A stretch of DNA of 64,000 nt from Gyrodactylus bullatarudis (taxonomy: Eukaryota; Platyhelminthes; Monogenea; Gyrodactylidea; Gyrodactylidae), in NCBI GenBank assembly GCA_012064415.1, contig SSNU01000047.1, forward strand, positions 202,415 to 266,414. Reading direction: 5' to 3'. Position numbers and translations under genes: made by a program. Under the pieces are notes generated by a model. The model ran no database searches and had not been told where the DNA came from. It saw only the letters and a list, made by a program, of their open reading frames with translations. Shown here piece after piece: positions 10,378 through 23,500 of this stretch; the stretch's first letter is position 1; each line of letters starts with the position of its first letter.

Positions 10378-10492
10378 CCAATCAGATTCAAAACCATTTG
10401 TACACATTTCCTTTATATAAATCTGGCATGTATAAGCTGATGAGTATGCCACGAAATAAAAGCGCTGTATTCTTATTACTAATTGGCATCAC
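10378..10492 (+). ncRNA. Hammerhead ribozyme motif HHR-A with CCAAT/TATA
   Basis: CCAAT is at 10378-10382, TATATAAA at 10414-10421, and CUGAUGA at 10437-10443, 23 nt after the TATA start. GAAA is at 10453-10456. Stem III closes by AUA/UAU with AGCGCU inside. Cleavage is predicted after U10471 (AUU), and stem I pairs AUAAG (10432-10436) with CUUAU (10472-10476). GGCAU (10425-10429) is complementary to AUGCC in the stem II loop (10446-10450); a second GGCAU lies at 10485-10489. Stem II is only two pairs. All core bases are present. Confidence 0.62.
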
Positions 10493-10531
10493 CTTCTTTC
10501 TTATTAAAATATAAATTTAAAATCTGTTTAT

Positions 10532-11318
10532 AAAGCTAGTTGACATGAAGATGAGAATTTACTATTTTTACAAAAAACTCGATATTTTTCTCCGAATTCA
10601 TAGGAAAAAATAATTTTTTTGAATTATAAAACGGAATGAGCTATTAAGATGTGGATATTCGAAAAAATTTCAGTCTAACCAAAATTAGGCCGTTTTTCGA
10701 ATTTCGAAAATGCACCAAATTTACTATTTCTATAAAAACCTCGATATTTTTCTCCGGATTCACAGGGAAAGAATATTTTTTTGAATTCTAAAATGGCATG
10801 AGCTTATAAGATGCGGATATACGAAAAACTTCAAATTAGGCCGTCTTTCGAATATCGAAAATGCACCAAATTTCCACTTTTTCAACTTTTTAGCTCAAAA
10901 TTTTTATCGTTATTGATTCGATGCAGTTAAGTAATGATATTTGGGTTCAACATTAGACAAAGAATTGTCATAGAGATAGCGAAGATATTACTGTTTCCGG
11001 GAAAAGGTTAAACTTCCAGATTTTGGATAATTTTCCTTCGTGATAATCGAAAAATTCAAATGGTTCGATTTCCCACGGTAACGACGAGTTTTAGTGAACT
11101 TCTGCAGGTGAATTCGAATTCTTCGTTCAATGTTGATCCTAAATATCATCACTAAACTGCTTCAAATAATAAAATTTTTGAGCTAAAAAGTTGAAAAAAC
11201 GGTCTAATTTTTTTGAATATCCACATCTTATTAGCTTATTTCTTCTTCGAATCCGGAGAAAAATATCGTGTTTTTTTGTAAAAATAGTAAATTCTCATCT
11301 TCATGTCAATTAAGTTTA
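10532..11318. repeat. R1 family copy, full length
   Basis: Begins AAAGCTAGTTGACATGAAG and ends CTTCATGTCAATTAAGTTT. The terminal arms match over roughly 60 bp (TTTTACAAAAAACTCGATA; TTTTTCTCCG). Length is about 787 bp, with no transposase. Typical of a non-autonomous inverted-repeat element. Confidence 0.7.
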
Positions 11319-12320
11319 AAAGTCTATAAAAAGTATGAATAGAAAAGAAATAATAGCAATTGGAATTCCCCCAAGACTTTGAAGGTGATGGCTTGTATGT
11401 TATTCATGCTTTCACTATGGAGTCAGGATTAATTTAAATCTTGATGCTGAAAGAAATATTGTCAACATTTATAATTCTTTAGGTATTCGTTCAAAGGTGG
11501 TTAAATTTTTAAAAAATGCCCGTCAAACTTATGCTATTTATTGAATTTTGAAAATGAGCCAAATTTCCATTTTTGTAACTCTTTAGCTCAATGATCCTGT
11601 CGTGAATTTTAGCACTGATCTGTTCTCAGATATGAAAATATTTCCTTTAATCTCTAAGATAATTGTAAAACTGCTCAATTTTCTGTGGCTATTTTGTGGA
11701 AACTTTCACATATTTTTTAAAGCAAATAATCTTTCCAATATGATTTTTCAAAATTCAAAATTTTATGAGCTTACCAAATTTTCTGTTATCTGATCGCAAA
11801 ATTATTCAAATAGCTTTAAAATGAGTCTGGTGTCGTATGAGACCTTTATTTACGCGAGTTATTCTTGACCAAATGATTCACCATTTTTACAAAAGAATTC
11901 AATATTTTTCTCCAGATACAGTAGTTGATACCAACTTTTCTGATAGAATTATCAATTCTATGTATTATTTTGTATTAAAACATGTGTCAAAAATGCTTCA
12001 TCATGATGTCATTGAGTTTTAACAGTGCAGAATCTTCATGTCACTTAGCTTCTGTCATTTAAAACTCGAACAATATGCAGTGGAATTAAATTTGTTATTA
12101 GAATTTTTATTTCTCAAATTAATCTTAGAATCTTACACACAGTGTAATAAAAATTAAATTTTTATTACTATGAATTATAAATTAATTAAATTTCCATTCC
12201 AATTTTTCCTCTATACCAAGAATTTGGGTGATTAGATACACGAAAGATATCCGACTGAGAAGAGGTAAAAATGAAACAGTAAATCCATGGATATTCAAAA
12301 TAAATTACCAAACAGGTATC

Positions 12321-13745
12321 AAAGCTAGTTAATATGAAGATGGGAAATTATGATTTTTAAAAATTTCTTAATTTTTTTATCAAGAAATCGAATTTCATCA
12401 AGATTTTTTTCGAATCTAGAGCTAATTAATATAATTAATTCATGCTTTTTACAAAATTCTTAATTTTTTCATCAGGATATCGAATTTGATCAAGATTTTT
12501 TGGAATCTAGATCGTAGGTTCCACTTTCAGGATCTGAAGAAAAAAAATTTGAAAAAAATCAAATTTTAAGAAAGTTATGGCTTATTTCAAATCTAGCAAT
12601 GGCGCCGAATTCCCTTTTTTTGAACTTTGAGTTGATAATTTTTGTTGATTTAAAAGTGAGAGAGTGATCAAAAGTTGATTTTTAGGATCACGATTAGTCA
12701 AAGAAACCGATTATGACTATGAAAATTTCAATGGACTCGCCGATCTCCAGGGATCTTGAATCATCAATATTTCATCGATTTTCAAGTAGTGAAAATGTTC
12801 AAAAAATCAAAATTCGATTTTCACAAGAAGAGGGGCGGATTCTCAAAATCTGAATCAGCATATTTGATTTCTTTGACTAATCGGGATCCTAAAATCAACT
12901 TTTGATCACTCTCTCACTTTTAAATCAACAAAATTTATCAACTCAAAGTTCAAAAAATGGGAAATTCAAATTTGGTAAAGATTTTTTGGAATCCTACTCA
13001 TGTTGCCCACTTTTACCATTTGAAGAAAAAAATTCTTATGAAAAATAGTGTCATTTTTTTAATTCCCAAAATCCTACTTTTCGAACTTTGAACCCAAAAT
13101 TTTTATTGATTTGAAAGTTTGAAGTTGATCAAAGGAGGTTTTTCAGAATCAAGACTAGGCAAGAAAATCAATTCAACTGAATCCTTTCTGATGCATAGCC
13201 TTTTTATCGCTTGGGAGTTGAAATTCGATTTTTTGATCCTTTTCACTAGTTGAAAATCAATGAAATTTCGATAACTCAAATCTCTCGAAAATGGGGCAAT
13301 TTTCAGTGATTTGACAGTGCTAGTCAGCTTTCTTTTTCAAATTCCTTTTTGGCACCAAAATCCCATTTTTTCGAACTTTGAGTTGAAAATTTTTATTGAT
13401 TTGAAAGTAGGAGCCTGATCGAAAGAGGTTTTTTCAGGATCAAGATTAGACAAGAAAATCAATTCAACTGATAATAATGCATAATCACATTATCGTTTGG
13501 GGGCGGAATTTCGATTTTTTGATCAGTTTCACTTCTTGAAAATCAATGAAATTTCGATAATTCAAAATCTCTCGAAAATGAGGAAATTCGAATTCTCGTT
13601 GAAAAAATCGAGATTTTTGTAAAAATCATAGATTCCCAATTTCATATCAACCAACTTTAGATTGGAACGTTATTTCTATCAATTTTGAATTCTTGATGAA
13701 AAAATTAACATTTTTGTAAAAATCTAAAATTCTCGACTTTATATG
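12321..13745. repeat. R1 composite (two or more nested copies)
   Basis: Starts AAAGCTAGTTAATATGAAG and reaches TTCATATCAACCAACTTTAG near 13660. R1 internal blocks occur in both orientations several times, so copies are nested or rearranged. No gene is visible. Confidence 0.6.
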
Positions 13746-13746
13746 T

Positions 13747-13835
13747 AGTCCGTGTTGGGTCTGGAAAGAACCGATGAAAATATGGCTTTGTTCTACTAAT
13801 AATCTCTCGTTTGTTCTCAACAGCAACCCAAAAAT
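13747..13835 (+). repeat. Remnant of the HHR4-type hammerhead repeat
   Basis: GUCCGUGUUGGGUCUGGAAAG and GAACCGAUGAAAAUAUGGC align with HHR4 at 7035-7070, but CUGAAGA is CUGGAAA. ACUAAUAAUCUCUCGUUUG matches its 3' flank. A non-functional relic. Confidence 0.5.
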
Positions 13836-14566
13836 ATCTTCAAGCTTGTCTTCCAATAATCAACTCAATCAAACACATAAGCTCAAAGGAAATGTTCAAT
13901 ATTTCTATTTAAATTATTCTAAACTGCTCAAAAAGATTTTTATTATTCCTCCACGATTTATTCGACATGTTCATCATATTTGATTTCCCTAGAAATCTAC
14001 TTCTTATAAATATTACATTTCAATTAAAAGCAAAATGTCCATCATCCTTCAACCGATTCTGATCCATTGCTATGCTTCCTAAATAAGCGTGCTTCTTAGA
14101 TTCTATTATTTTTTATTTTTACCCAAAAATTGTACTTATAATTTGGGTCGGATAGATTCATCTCAGCTTAGATTTATCCTGTTCAAATCAACGAATGAAT
14201 CAGTTTATTATTTGTTAATATTATCGATTTTCATGTAAGAAGCTATTAAAGTATCCGTTCAATTTCGAAAAAAGTGAAATTTATTTCTATCTGATAATGA
14301 AGTAATTTGATATTCAAATTGGATAGCTCACCTGTCCAGAGTCTCAATTTTCCCACATAAATCATTATAACATCAAATTATAATATCTCTGAAGCTCTCT
14401 ATTATCATTGTAAAAGTGGAAATCCATAGTTTTTCCCATATTATTCATATATTTTCATACATTTAATTGGCAACTGAATGGATAAAAAATCAACCAATAG
14501 AAATGATCCTTTTTGTTATTTTAAAAAGCATTCTATGGAAAAAAAATTAGTGTACAATCTTTATAG

Positions 14567-17500
14567 GACTATCAAATGTCTAAAGAGTTTACTAGAATTA
14601 TTGAGAATCTTGATTTGGATGGTCGTTTGCCAGATTTTGACTATGCCAAAAATGAAATGCTCAGCTTAGACGATTTAAATGATGACGGAAAAATGCTTAT
14701 GGAGTTTGACGTGAGTTATACCTTTTTGTGCTTAAAATTATAACCTTTTTTTCTTATCTGAGGTCATCAAATTTCTTTCTATAATCGGAAAACTCATTCT
14801 TGATAGTTGTGTAAATTATCGAGTTTTTGAGAATTTTATTATAGTGTTATAACTTATAAACTAATAGATATCAAGAGTTATTTCTCTAACTATAAGCCTA
14901 GAAATTTTACAAATCAATAGAATTATAATACAGTGAATTTTTCAATTATTGTATATAAAAAAGACCAACTTGATGAAATGAAAATCATCTCTTTAACTCA
15001 AAAAATGTGGATTTTTCTAACTCGTAAAGCTAGTTAATATGTGTGTTCTATTCCTATAGATAAACTTGAATATATATTTTAAAATGCTTAAATATTTGTG
15101 GATTCGGAGTCAGATCAAAAAGATAAAAATATTGCTAAAATTTAAAATACAGTTGTTGTCGGGTTGGCATAAGTGGTATAGTGCCTAGACCAAATTTTCT
15201 ATCAATTATTACGTACCAAGCCCGTTTTGAAACTAGCTTTCAGAAAATTTCCGACTCCTAGATCTAAGTATTTCAAAGATTTTAGCATAAATAGAATGCT
15301 CATGTTTTGAAAATTAAGTTAATTACTGAATTTCGATATTTTTTCAAAGAAGAGCGGTGGTCTAGTATGAATTAAATACCATGCTGTAATGTATTTTATT
15401 ACCTTTTCTTCAAAATAATACATTTTAAGAGCTTATAACTCTGAAAAAATTACAAGAATTTTTTAAATTGTTTTCAGAACAGAGAGAATAGCTGGTTAAA
15501 ATAATATTTTTAAGACGTTTTGAGGCTCTAGTAATAATACTAAAATGTTAATCAATTTGTCTCTTTGGTTCCTCACTACAGTGTTGTTTCATTATTTCTG
15601 TCGATCAAATTTAAGTTGAATAAAGTAGAGCTTCACTAGAGGTTTTTGGAAAATTTCCCAGCTCACTCTGAATGATGCAAATCATTTGACTAGTAATAAG
15701 CCAGATAAAATGTAATAGTAACTTTATCCTAATCCACTTGATCCGATTTGAATACATATAAAAATGAAAATTTATTTGTAGACATAAGTTGCCTGGTAGT
15801 GTTGAGAACAAATGAAAGATTATTGGTAAATGAATCATTCATTCTTCACAGTCTCAAGAGTATCAACATACTCAAACCCTGATGGATAACTAATATAGGC
15901 TAAATTTTATAATTTTCCCTGTATTTTCTTGCTTAGAAACCCGAGATATATAATCTTGTGTTTTTTCTTAAAACAAAAATTCTATATTATTCCCAAGCCT
16001 AAATATTCTTCCTGGAAGCAAAGATAATACACGCAAAACTTTTCAAGAAATTTAATATGGTAAACTTTCCATGTTCAAGATATTTTTGACAATAATTACA
16101 ATTTTTTGATCAGTTCGAGTATAAAAAAGCATTTATTAAATCTATTGAATCTTGATTTTCATCATTCTTTTTCATACGATCAAAATGAACAAAGATTGTT
16201 TCGATTCTCCTGAAAAAAGCTACAATTTTCTCTTTTAAAGGTAGACTACAGTTTATACTCGCAGTTTTTCACAAGCCTCAATATTGTGACAGAATCAGGT
16301 GAGAATGCCGATTACTAACTATGAATTCGGATATAATTTAAGTGCAATTCATATTATTTATAGGAAAAAAAGAATTAGAGAAATTTCCTTGATAAGAAAG
16401 TTGAGGTTAATTTTTACTTTGGAGTTGCAAGTCTCAGACAGATTTTTACGATTAAAGTTTCATTAGATTACTTTTCCCTCATCATGGTTCTTAATCGGAG
16501 TGTCTGTTGATTCAGAAACTGAGTGAATTCTTTGAAGAATGCTTCTTTACAAAATCCTACCCTTCAAATTTTTGGCATTGTATTGATGAATCAAATAGCA
16601 CTCTGAGACTAAGAACCTTTTTGAGGAAAAGATAATTGAATGGAATCTTAACCGTAGAAATCTCTCGAGAGACTTACAACTCCAAAGCAAACGTTAACCT
16701 CAACTTTCTTATTAAGAGAATTACATCAGACCAAATTCTTGATTCCATCAATTGTAGCAATAACGACGAAGAATGAATGAATCTTTACATGAAAATCTTA
16801 CATATGAATTTTAACATGGTATCTAACTCAATTTGGCAGATTTAAAAACTTTTCTCTTTCCCTTAGAAATAAATATTTTTAAAGTTTAAGCCCAATGACC
16901 CCAATAATATCAAGATTAGGAAAAAAAATAGGGATGAATCTCCTTTGGCACTTAAAGAAATCACTGAATCTTAATTGGACAACTATGAAAGTCTATTTTA
17001 AAGATCTTCTTATGTTTTTAGAAATTTTATTTGAAATGTTATATTTAGACTGATTAATTTGTAGTAGAGTGACGAGTAAAAAACTAAAATATTGAAAATA
17101 AATAGCCTTGATATTATAGAAAAAATTAGCAAATCGTCTTGAAAAAATAGCGTAAATGTCATTTATTTTACTGATACTTTTTTGACAAATGAAAATATGA
17201 AGGTTTATCAACCATTCACAGCCAATCAAAAAGGCCTAAAGCATTTTCTTTGCTATAAGAGTGATATTGCATGGTTCTTTCTATAGTATTTTTCTCTGTA
17301 AACTTATACTCTGGGTACTTTGTTTCTTCAAATACGATTAAAATGTGCAAAAATTGCATTTTTCTAGCTCCATTAATTAGATATTTTAAATTGCCCAAAT
17401 AAAGTATGTGATATTGTTTCCGAGTTGCCAGGTCCTGCCCAGTTTTCTTGAGATCTATCTATTTTAGCTATCTTTAGAGGAAGAGTAGAGATTTTTAAAA

Positions 17501-20500
17501 ATCTCCAAACTAAAGTACTTGTCTGCTTGCTCTCAATACATTTCTATGTATTTCTTATCAACATGGGAAAATATGTTAACACTTGAGATAAAATGAAAGA
17601 ATACACTTTTGCATCGGAATTGCTTTGCGAGAGTCCTTATCCATTGTGTGCTGCAGACATCAATCAATCATTTAGAAGGGAAAATTTACTTTTTCGTCGG
17701 GAAGACTTTTATTTGAAGCGATCTAAAAATCATAAAGTCATCCTAATATGGACTGGTTCTGGATTAAATTGAAATTAAACGTTATTATTTTCCTCAAAAG
17801 GCTTTCCAGCTGTCAGATGATGGGAATAAGTTTTTTGTATATTAGGATTAGGTTTCAGGAATTCAATTTGTCTGATTGTGATCACTTGACTAATCTTAAA
17901 TGAGTCATGTCTCACATTAGATCTAAATTGGAATACACTAAGTCTTTACTTTACTCATATCTTCATTAACCAGATGATTTTCGTTTTGCTTGCAGACACT
18001 AGTCTTTCATATCAAATACTATACAATATTATTATTTCTCACATTTGCCGACCCGATGATAATTATTGAATGGAGTTGAAATGTTTGAAAAATAATTATA
18101 ATTATTTCAAAAATACTGACATATACTGTATATAGAAGTTTTCTGAAGCCTATTGAACCCATTCATGCAAAAGATCTGATAAATAAAACTATGAAATTCC
18201 AGTACTCTGATTGGTTTACAAAGATAATCCAATAAAATTCTAGTGAAATCAAAAATTTTATCTGTTCCTATGGGCTCAATCTGAATGGGTGAAGAGGGTT
18301 CAAAAATAAGGGTTTAAAATAGACTGGATCAGAAATATATTTTGAATCTGATATCGTAATGAGCCGATGGATAGCTAAAATGAAAAAAACTTCATATATC
18401 ACTTTCAGATCAATTTTTTTTTCAATGTTATTTTTTTTTGTTAGAAAATAAATCTATATTGTGAATCAGAAATGTCTCAAGGTGAAGCGTAGACCGATCA
18501 TTTCTGCAATTAAGCCGTTTTATGCCCTATTTGGGATTGAAGTCAGTTTTTGATATCAAATCTACGTTTAAAATTACAAACAATTCTGAGTTTTAAAATT
18601 ACATTTTAAAAGGCCCTAGAATTAGTGATAATTGAAAAACTTTGATTGTACGATTATATTTTCAGTCTAATTTTGATTCTAAATACTATCGTAATCTTAT
18701 TCGATTGAATTTATCAAGTGGCTCATTTCATTATTTAAGAATGATTTCCTATTCATTTTTTCATATTAGGCATGATAAATAGAGAAATTCATTTATTTTA
18801 CTCAAATTTTTTAGTTCATAAAATTAGTCTTAAAGCTGGTTATATGTTGTATGCCTTATTATTGTTATAATTTTCCTTATGAAGATCATTATTTTGTGAA
18901 TGTGCATTGAGAAAAGAGAAGCGTACACAGAATCGGAAGTAATTTGAATATCATTACATATACATACTCTGTGTATATGTGGATCTACATAGTAGTTGTT
19001 ATTATTTTGTAAAGATCTCAATTTTTATTTCGCTCAGATTTTATTTTCCATTTCAGCACATTCACGTGTATCCGTCCCCCTCTTCCTCTATCACATTTGT
19101 TTGAGTGCGTATGTAATTCTGGCTGTCTTATCCTTCTATGTACAGATTTGATTTTTCTACTTTGATCCTCATTATAATTATACTGTAATAATTCTTTTAT
19201 GAACAGAATTGCGGTCTTCTTTTTTAATGATTTTTTTTGTAATTTTAAAATTTTCAGGCATTCAACAGCAAAAAACAATAGGGCTACTTACAAGTAAAAT
19301 GATCATTTTTAGACCTTGAAAACGGCTTTTTATCAAACTATTTTATTTCAAGATATGACATAAAGATGATTACATATTTGAATTCTACGGGTATGGTTTC
19401 TCGATAAAAAGTTTCTTTCTTTTTTCTCTTCGATCGCTGTAAGTGGTTTTTCTAAAAAACGTTCTTTATATTTTTAAGGAAATTTTAATATTTTTCAAAA
19501 CCGAGTCAGTTTTAATTAGTCATAACTTCTCAATAAACTATTTAGCTTTATAAATCATAGGTAATTCGAAAGAATATTAGTTCTTCTTTCAGAAAAGTGG
19601 TCAATAAATTATTTTTACTAACATACAATCCTGAATAGTGCTTGAGTATGTCGATAGGAAGAAGCCTCCCTATTAGTCAACTATCAGCCTTATCTAGAAC
19701 TGCCGAGGGGATGCTAGTCTCTAATGAGACTTCTGCTTATATTTTTGATACAGTAGCTCTAGTTGAACCTCAAATGACTAACTCAATGAAACTCACAATG
19801 AATTTCACACATCCAAAGATCAAACGAGAACTTATACTATAGTTTCACCCTCATTACGCCTGCTCCGAGTCTTATGCTCGCTGGGCAAGCACTCAACCGT
19901 TTTTGAAAAAATAACATATAATACACTTAATTTTGAACCAAGTAGTTCTTCAGGGAGCTGTTCGGCATAGAATGACTATAACGTTGTTCGCTTGCTACCT
20001 GACTATGTTGTCTTCTGGCTTGTATTGGTCTATCTGTAGAAAAATAAAGGGGAGGGAAACGTGTAGTATTTTTTAAAGAATAAGGATTATAAAAATTACA
20101 GTGATTGTTATAGTAATCAGAATTATTAGAGTGATGAATTATATTATCAGAGTTATTAGTAATAACTTATTACTCTAATAATTCTGATTACTATAACAAT
20201 CACTGTAATTTTTATAATCCTTATTCTTTAAAAAATACTACACGTTTCCCTCCCCTTTATTTTTCTACAGATAGACCAATACAAGCCAGAAGACAACATA
20301 GTCAGGTAGCAAGCGAACAACGTTATAGTCAATATAATACACTGATACTGAAACTGTTCTACTCTTCTTTGGAAAGGCTAGCAAATTTGTATGATTTTCA
20401 TAAGTCTCGGTATTATACTCTGAAAATTGGATTCCGAAAATTAATTTCAAAACTAAATTATCAGAACTCTCGTTATAAATTTAAAATTGAGTCTTTTTCT

Positions 20501-23500
20501 AGATTTCTACAAACTAGAAAAACATTGCCAAACTTTATCAAGAATATTTTTGTTTGGCTCTAATCTCATTAGAAAGGTTAGAGAAAAACCAGCGTATATT
20601 TTTAAGTTCTTTAGGTATATCAAAATATTTTGTGTGTAAATTCGGTTCAACTGCTGAAACAATTTGTTAAAAAAACAACAAAAAATACAATAAATAGACG
20701 TTATTTTCATCAATTATTTTCATCTTGAATACTATACAAGATGAAAATACAGAAAACTGGTTTAAAATATTCACCCGAAGGACAAGCTCTTACATTTTAC
20801 GAATATATCATATCAAAGCGTAATAACACTGTAATACTGTTATTCTTTTGATATAATGTAACACACTATGTTTCATGCATACAATTTAGAACCATTGGAA
20901 ATCAATAAAATGGTTTCTCATGATTCGAAAATATGAACTAAACTAAAGCTAGTTGACATGAAGATGAGAATTTACTATTTTTACAAAAAAACTCAATATT
21001 TTTCTCCAGATTCACAAAAAAAATTATTATTTGAATTCTATAAAACGGAATGAGCTGTGATATTCGAAAAAATTCAATCTGACCAAAATTAGGCCGTTTT
21101 TCGATTTTCGAAAATGTACCAAATTTCCACTTTTTTAACTTTTGAAGCTAAAATTTTTTATCGATTTCGATCATTCGAAGGAGTTAAGTACTGATATTAG
21201 GATCAAAATTAGACGAAGAATTTGAATTTGGATAATTTTCCTTCGTGATAATCGAAAAATTTAAATGGTTCGATTTCCCACAGTAATGACGAATTTCAGT
21301 GAACTTCTGCAGGTGAATTCGAATTCTTCGTCTAATCTTGATCCCAAATATCAGTACTTGACTGCTTCGAATGATTGAAATCGATTGATGCAATGTAGAA
21401 TATAGATTTTTGCCAAAAAATCATTTTTATTAATGTATTTGATTGGGTAACTGATTCAAAATGTACACTTTTACTGATTAAAAAAATTTTGGAGACATTT
21501 TAAATCTCGAGCTGGCGTGACTATTTCATTTTTTAAACTTTGAGTTGAAAATTTTTGTTGTTTTTAAAGTCTGAGAGGAATCAAACGTTATTTTTCAGGA
21601 TCATCATTAGACTGACTTTGAAATCAACAAAAGTTATCAAAAAATCTTTCGAAAACTCTGATACCTTAATGAAAAATTTAGATTTTTGTAAAAATCATGG
21701 ATTCCAAAATTCATCGAGAATAGCTCTACTTATTTTTAGTGGCTATATGTTTATATCCAAGAGAAAAGACTTAAAGAAATCAACATCAAATTGAAAGTTG
21801 TATTTAAAACTTGTATATTATAAATTGTTGCTTTTAACTGAGTTCTATGAATAGGATTATTTCTTTTTGGTCAGCTTCAATTTCAAAGAACTCCCCATAT
21901 CCCTCCTAGTTCGAGCACTTCCTTTCTTCTTAAGGATTTTTTTTAACTCGCAGAAGTGAGTTCAATTCTTATAGATAAGCTTGAATCTACTTCTTCTGAG
22001 ACTTAATTTTAAAAACAGTACAAAATGTACAGGGCAATAATTTAGTACAGAAATAGTACTAGCTATCTTTTAAATGGGCAGATTTTTATCTTCAGATTAT
22101 CAGAACATTGCAATTTTTTTGTTTAGAGTTGAAATAGTACTTTTTTGAGGCCCTAGTAATCACTGATCACACCAAATTTCCTATCAGTTATTGCGTAAAG
22201 AGTTAAAATTTCAATCCAATTAAATTTTGAAATTAGCTTTCAGAAAATTTTTGACTCTTTGAAGTCAATATTTCAGGATGAGTAAAGGCTCCAATTTTGT
22301 ACATTACCAAAGTTAACTATTCAATTTCGCTTGTTTTTTTTGAAGAAGAGCGGTACTCTATTGTTCGAATGATCTGGAACTCACTTCTATGAATTTGAAA
22401 ATATAGACTATAAAAATAATAAAGCAGCAAAATAACTCAAGATCAATTCTGATTACAAAAGCCGTCATTTCAAATAGTTTTGTGTATTAAGTTAATTAGA
22501 CTGGATTCATGTTGTGACAATGATAAAACTGAAATTGTTACATAATGATAAGTTTATCGTAAGAATATCTCTATTATCTTTGGTGTCCTAAAGTTTGAAC
22601 AGGAGGATCTATATTTTTTCTTCTTTTCAAACTGTAAATCGTTCAATTTAAATGGTTGCAATAAGAAAAATTATTAATACAAGAGACATGAATTTGGTTG
22701 ATATGAAGTTGGGAATAATAATTTTTACAGAAATCTCGATTTTTTCATCAAAAATTTGAATATGTTTTTTGGGATTCTACTCATGTTAGCCACTTTTACA
22801 AGTAGAAGAAAATAATTCTGAAAAAATTTATCTTTATGAAAAATATGGCCAGTTTTCGAATTTCAATTTGGTGCCAAAATCTCATTTTTTCGAATTTCAA
22901 ACCGAACATTTTTATTGAATTAAAAGTTGGAGGTTGATCAAAAGAGGTTTTCAGGATCAAGATTAGACCAGAAAGCTGAGTAGCACCGTCAAATCACTGA
23001 AAATTGCCCCATTTTCGAGAGATTTGAGTTATCGAAATTTCATTGATTTTCAACTAGTGAAAAGGATCAAAAAATCGAATTTCAACTCCCAAACGATAAA
23101 AAGGCTATGCATCAGAAAGGATTCAGTTGAATTGATTTTCTTGCCTAATCTTGGTTCTGAAAAACATCCTTTGATCAACTTCAAACTTTCAAATCAATAA
23201 AAATTTTGGGTTCAAAGTTCGAAAAAATGGGAATTTGGCGCCAAATTGAAATTTGAAAAATGGCTATATTTTTCATAAAAATAATTTTTTCTTCAACTGC
23301 TAAAAGTGGGCATCATGAATAGGATTCCAAAAAATCTTTGAAATATTCGAATTTTTGATGAAAACATCGAGATTTCTATAAAAATCATAGATTCCCAACT
23401 TCATATCAATTAGCTTAACATATGGAAATTCACTTCTGATACATGAAAAAAGGAACTCTTGAATTCCTTTCTTATCAAGCTACATTTGCCTGGTGTTACG

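Noticed and set aside
10311..10514. 67-codon frame over hammerhead HHR-A
   Set aside because: The frame is not kept in the related copies at 30494-30714 and 60505-60606, whereas RNA pairing is.
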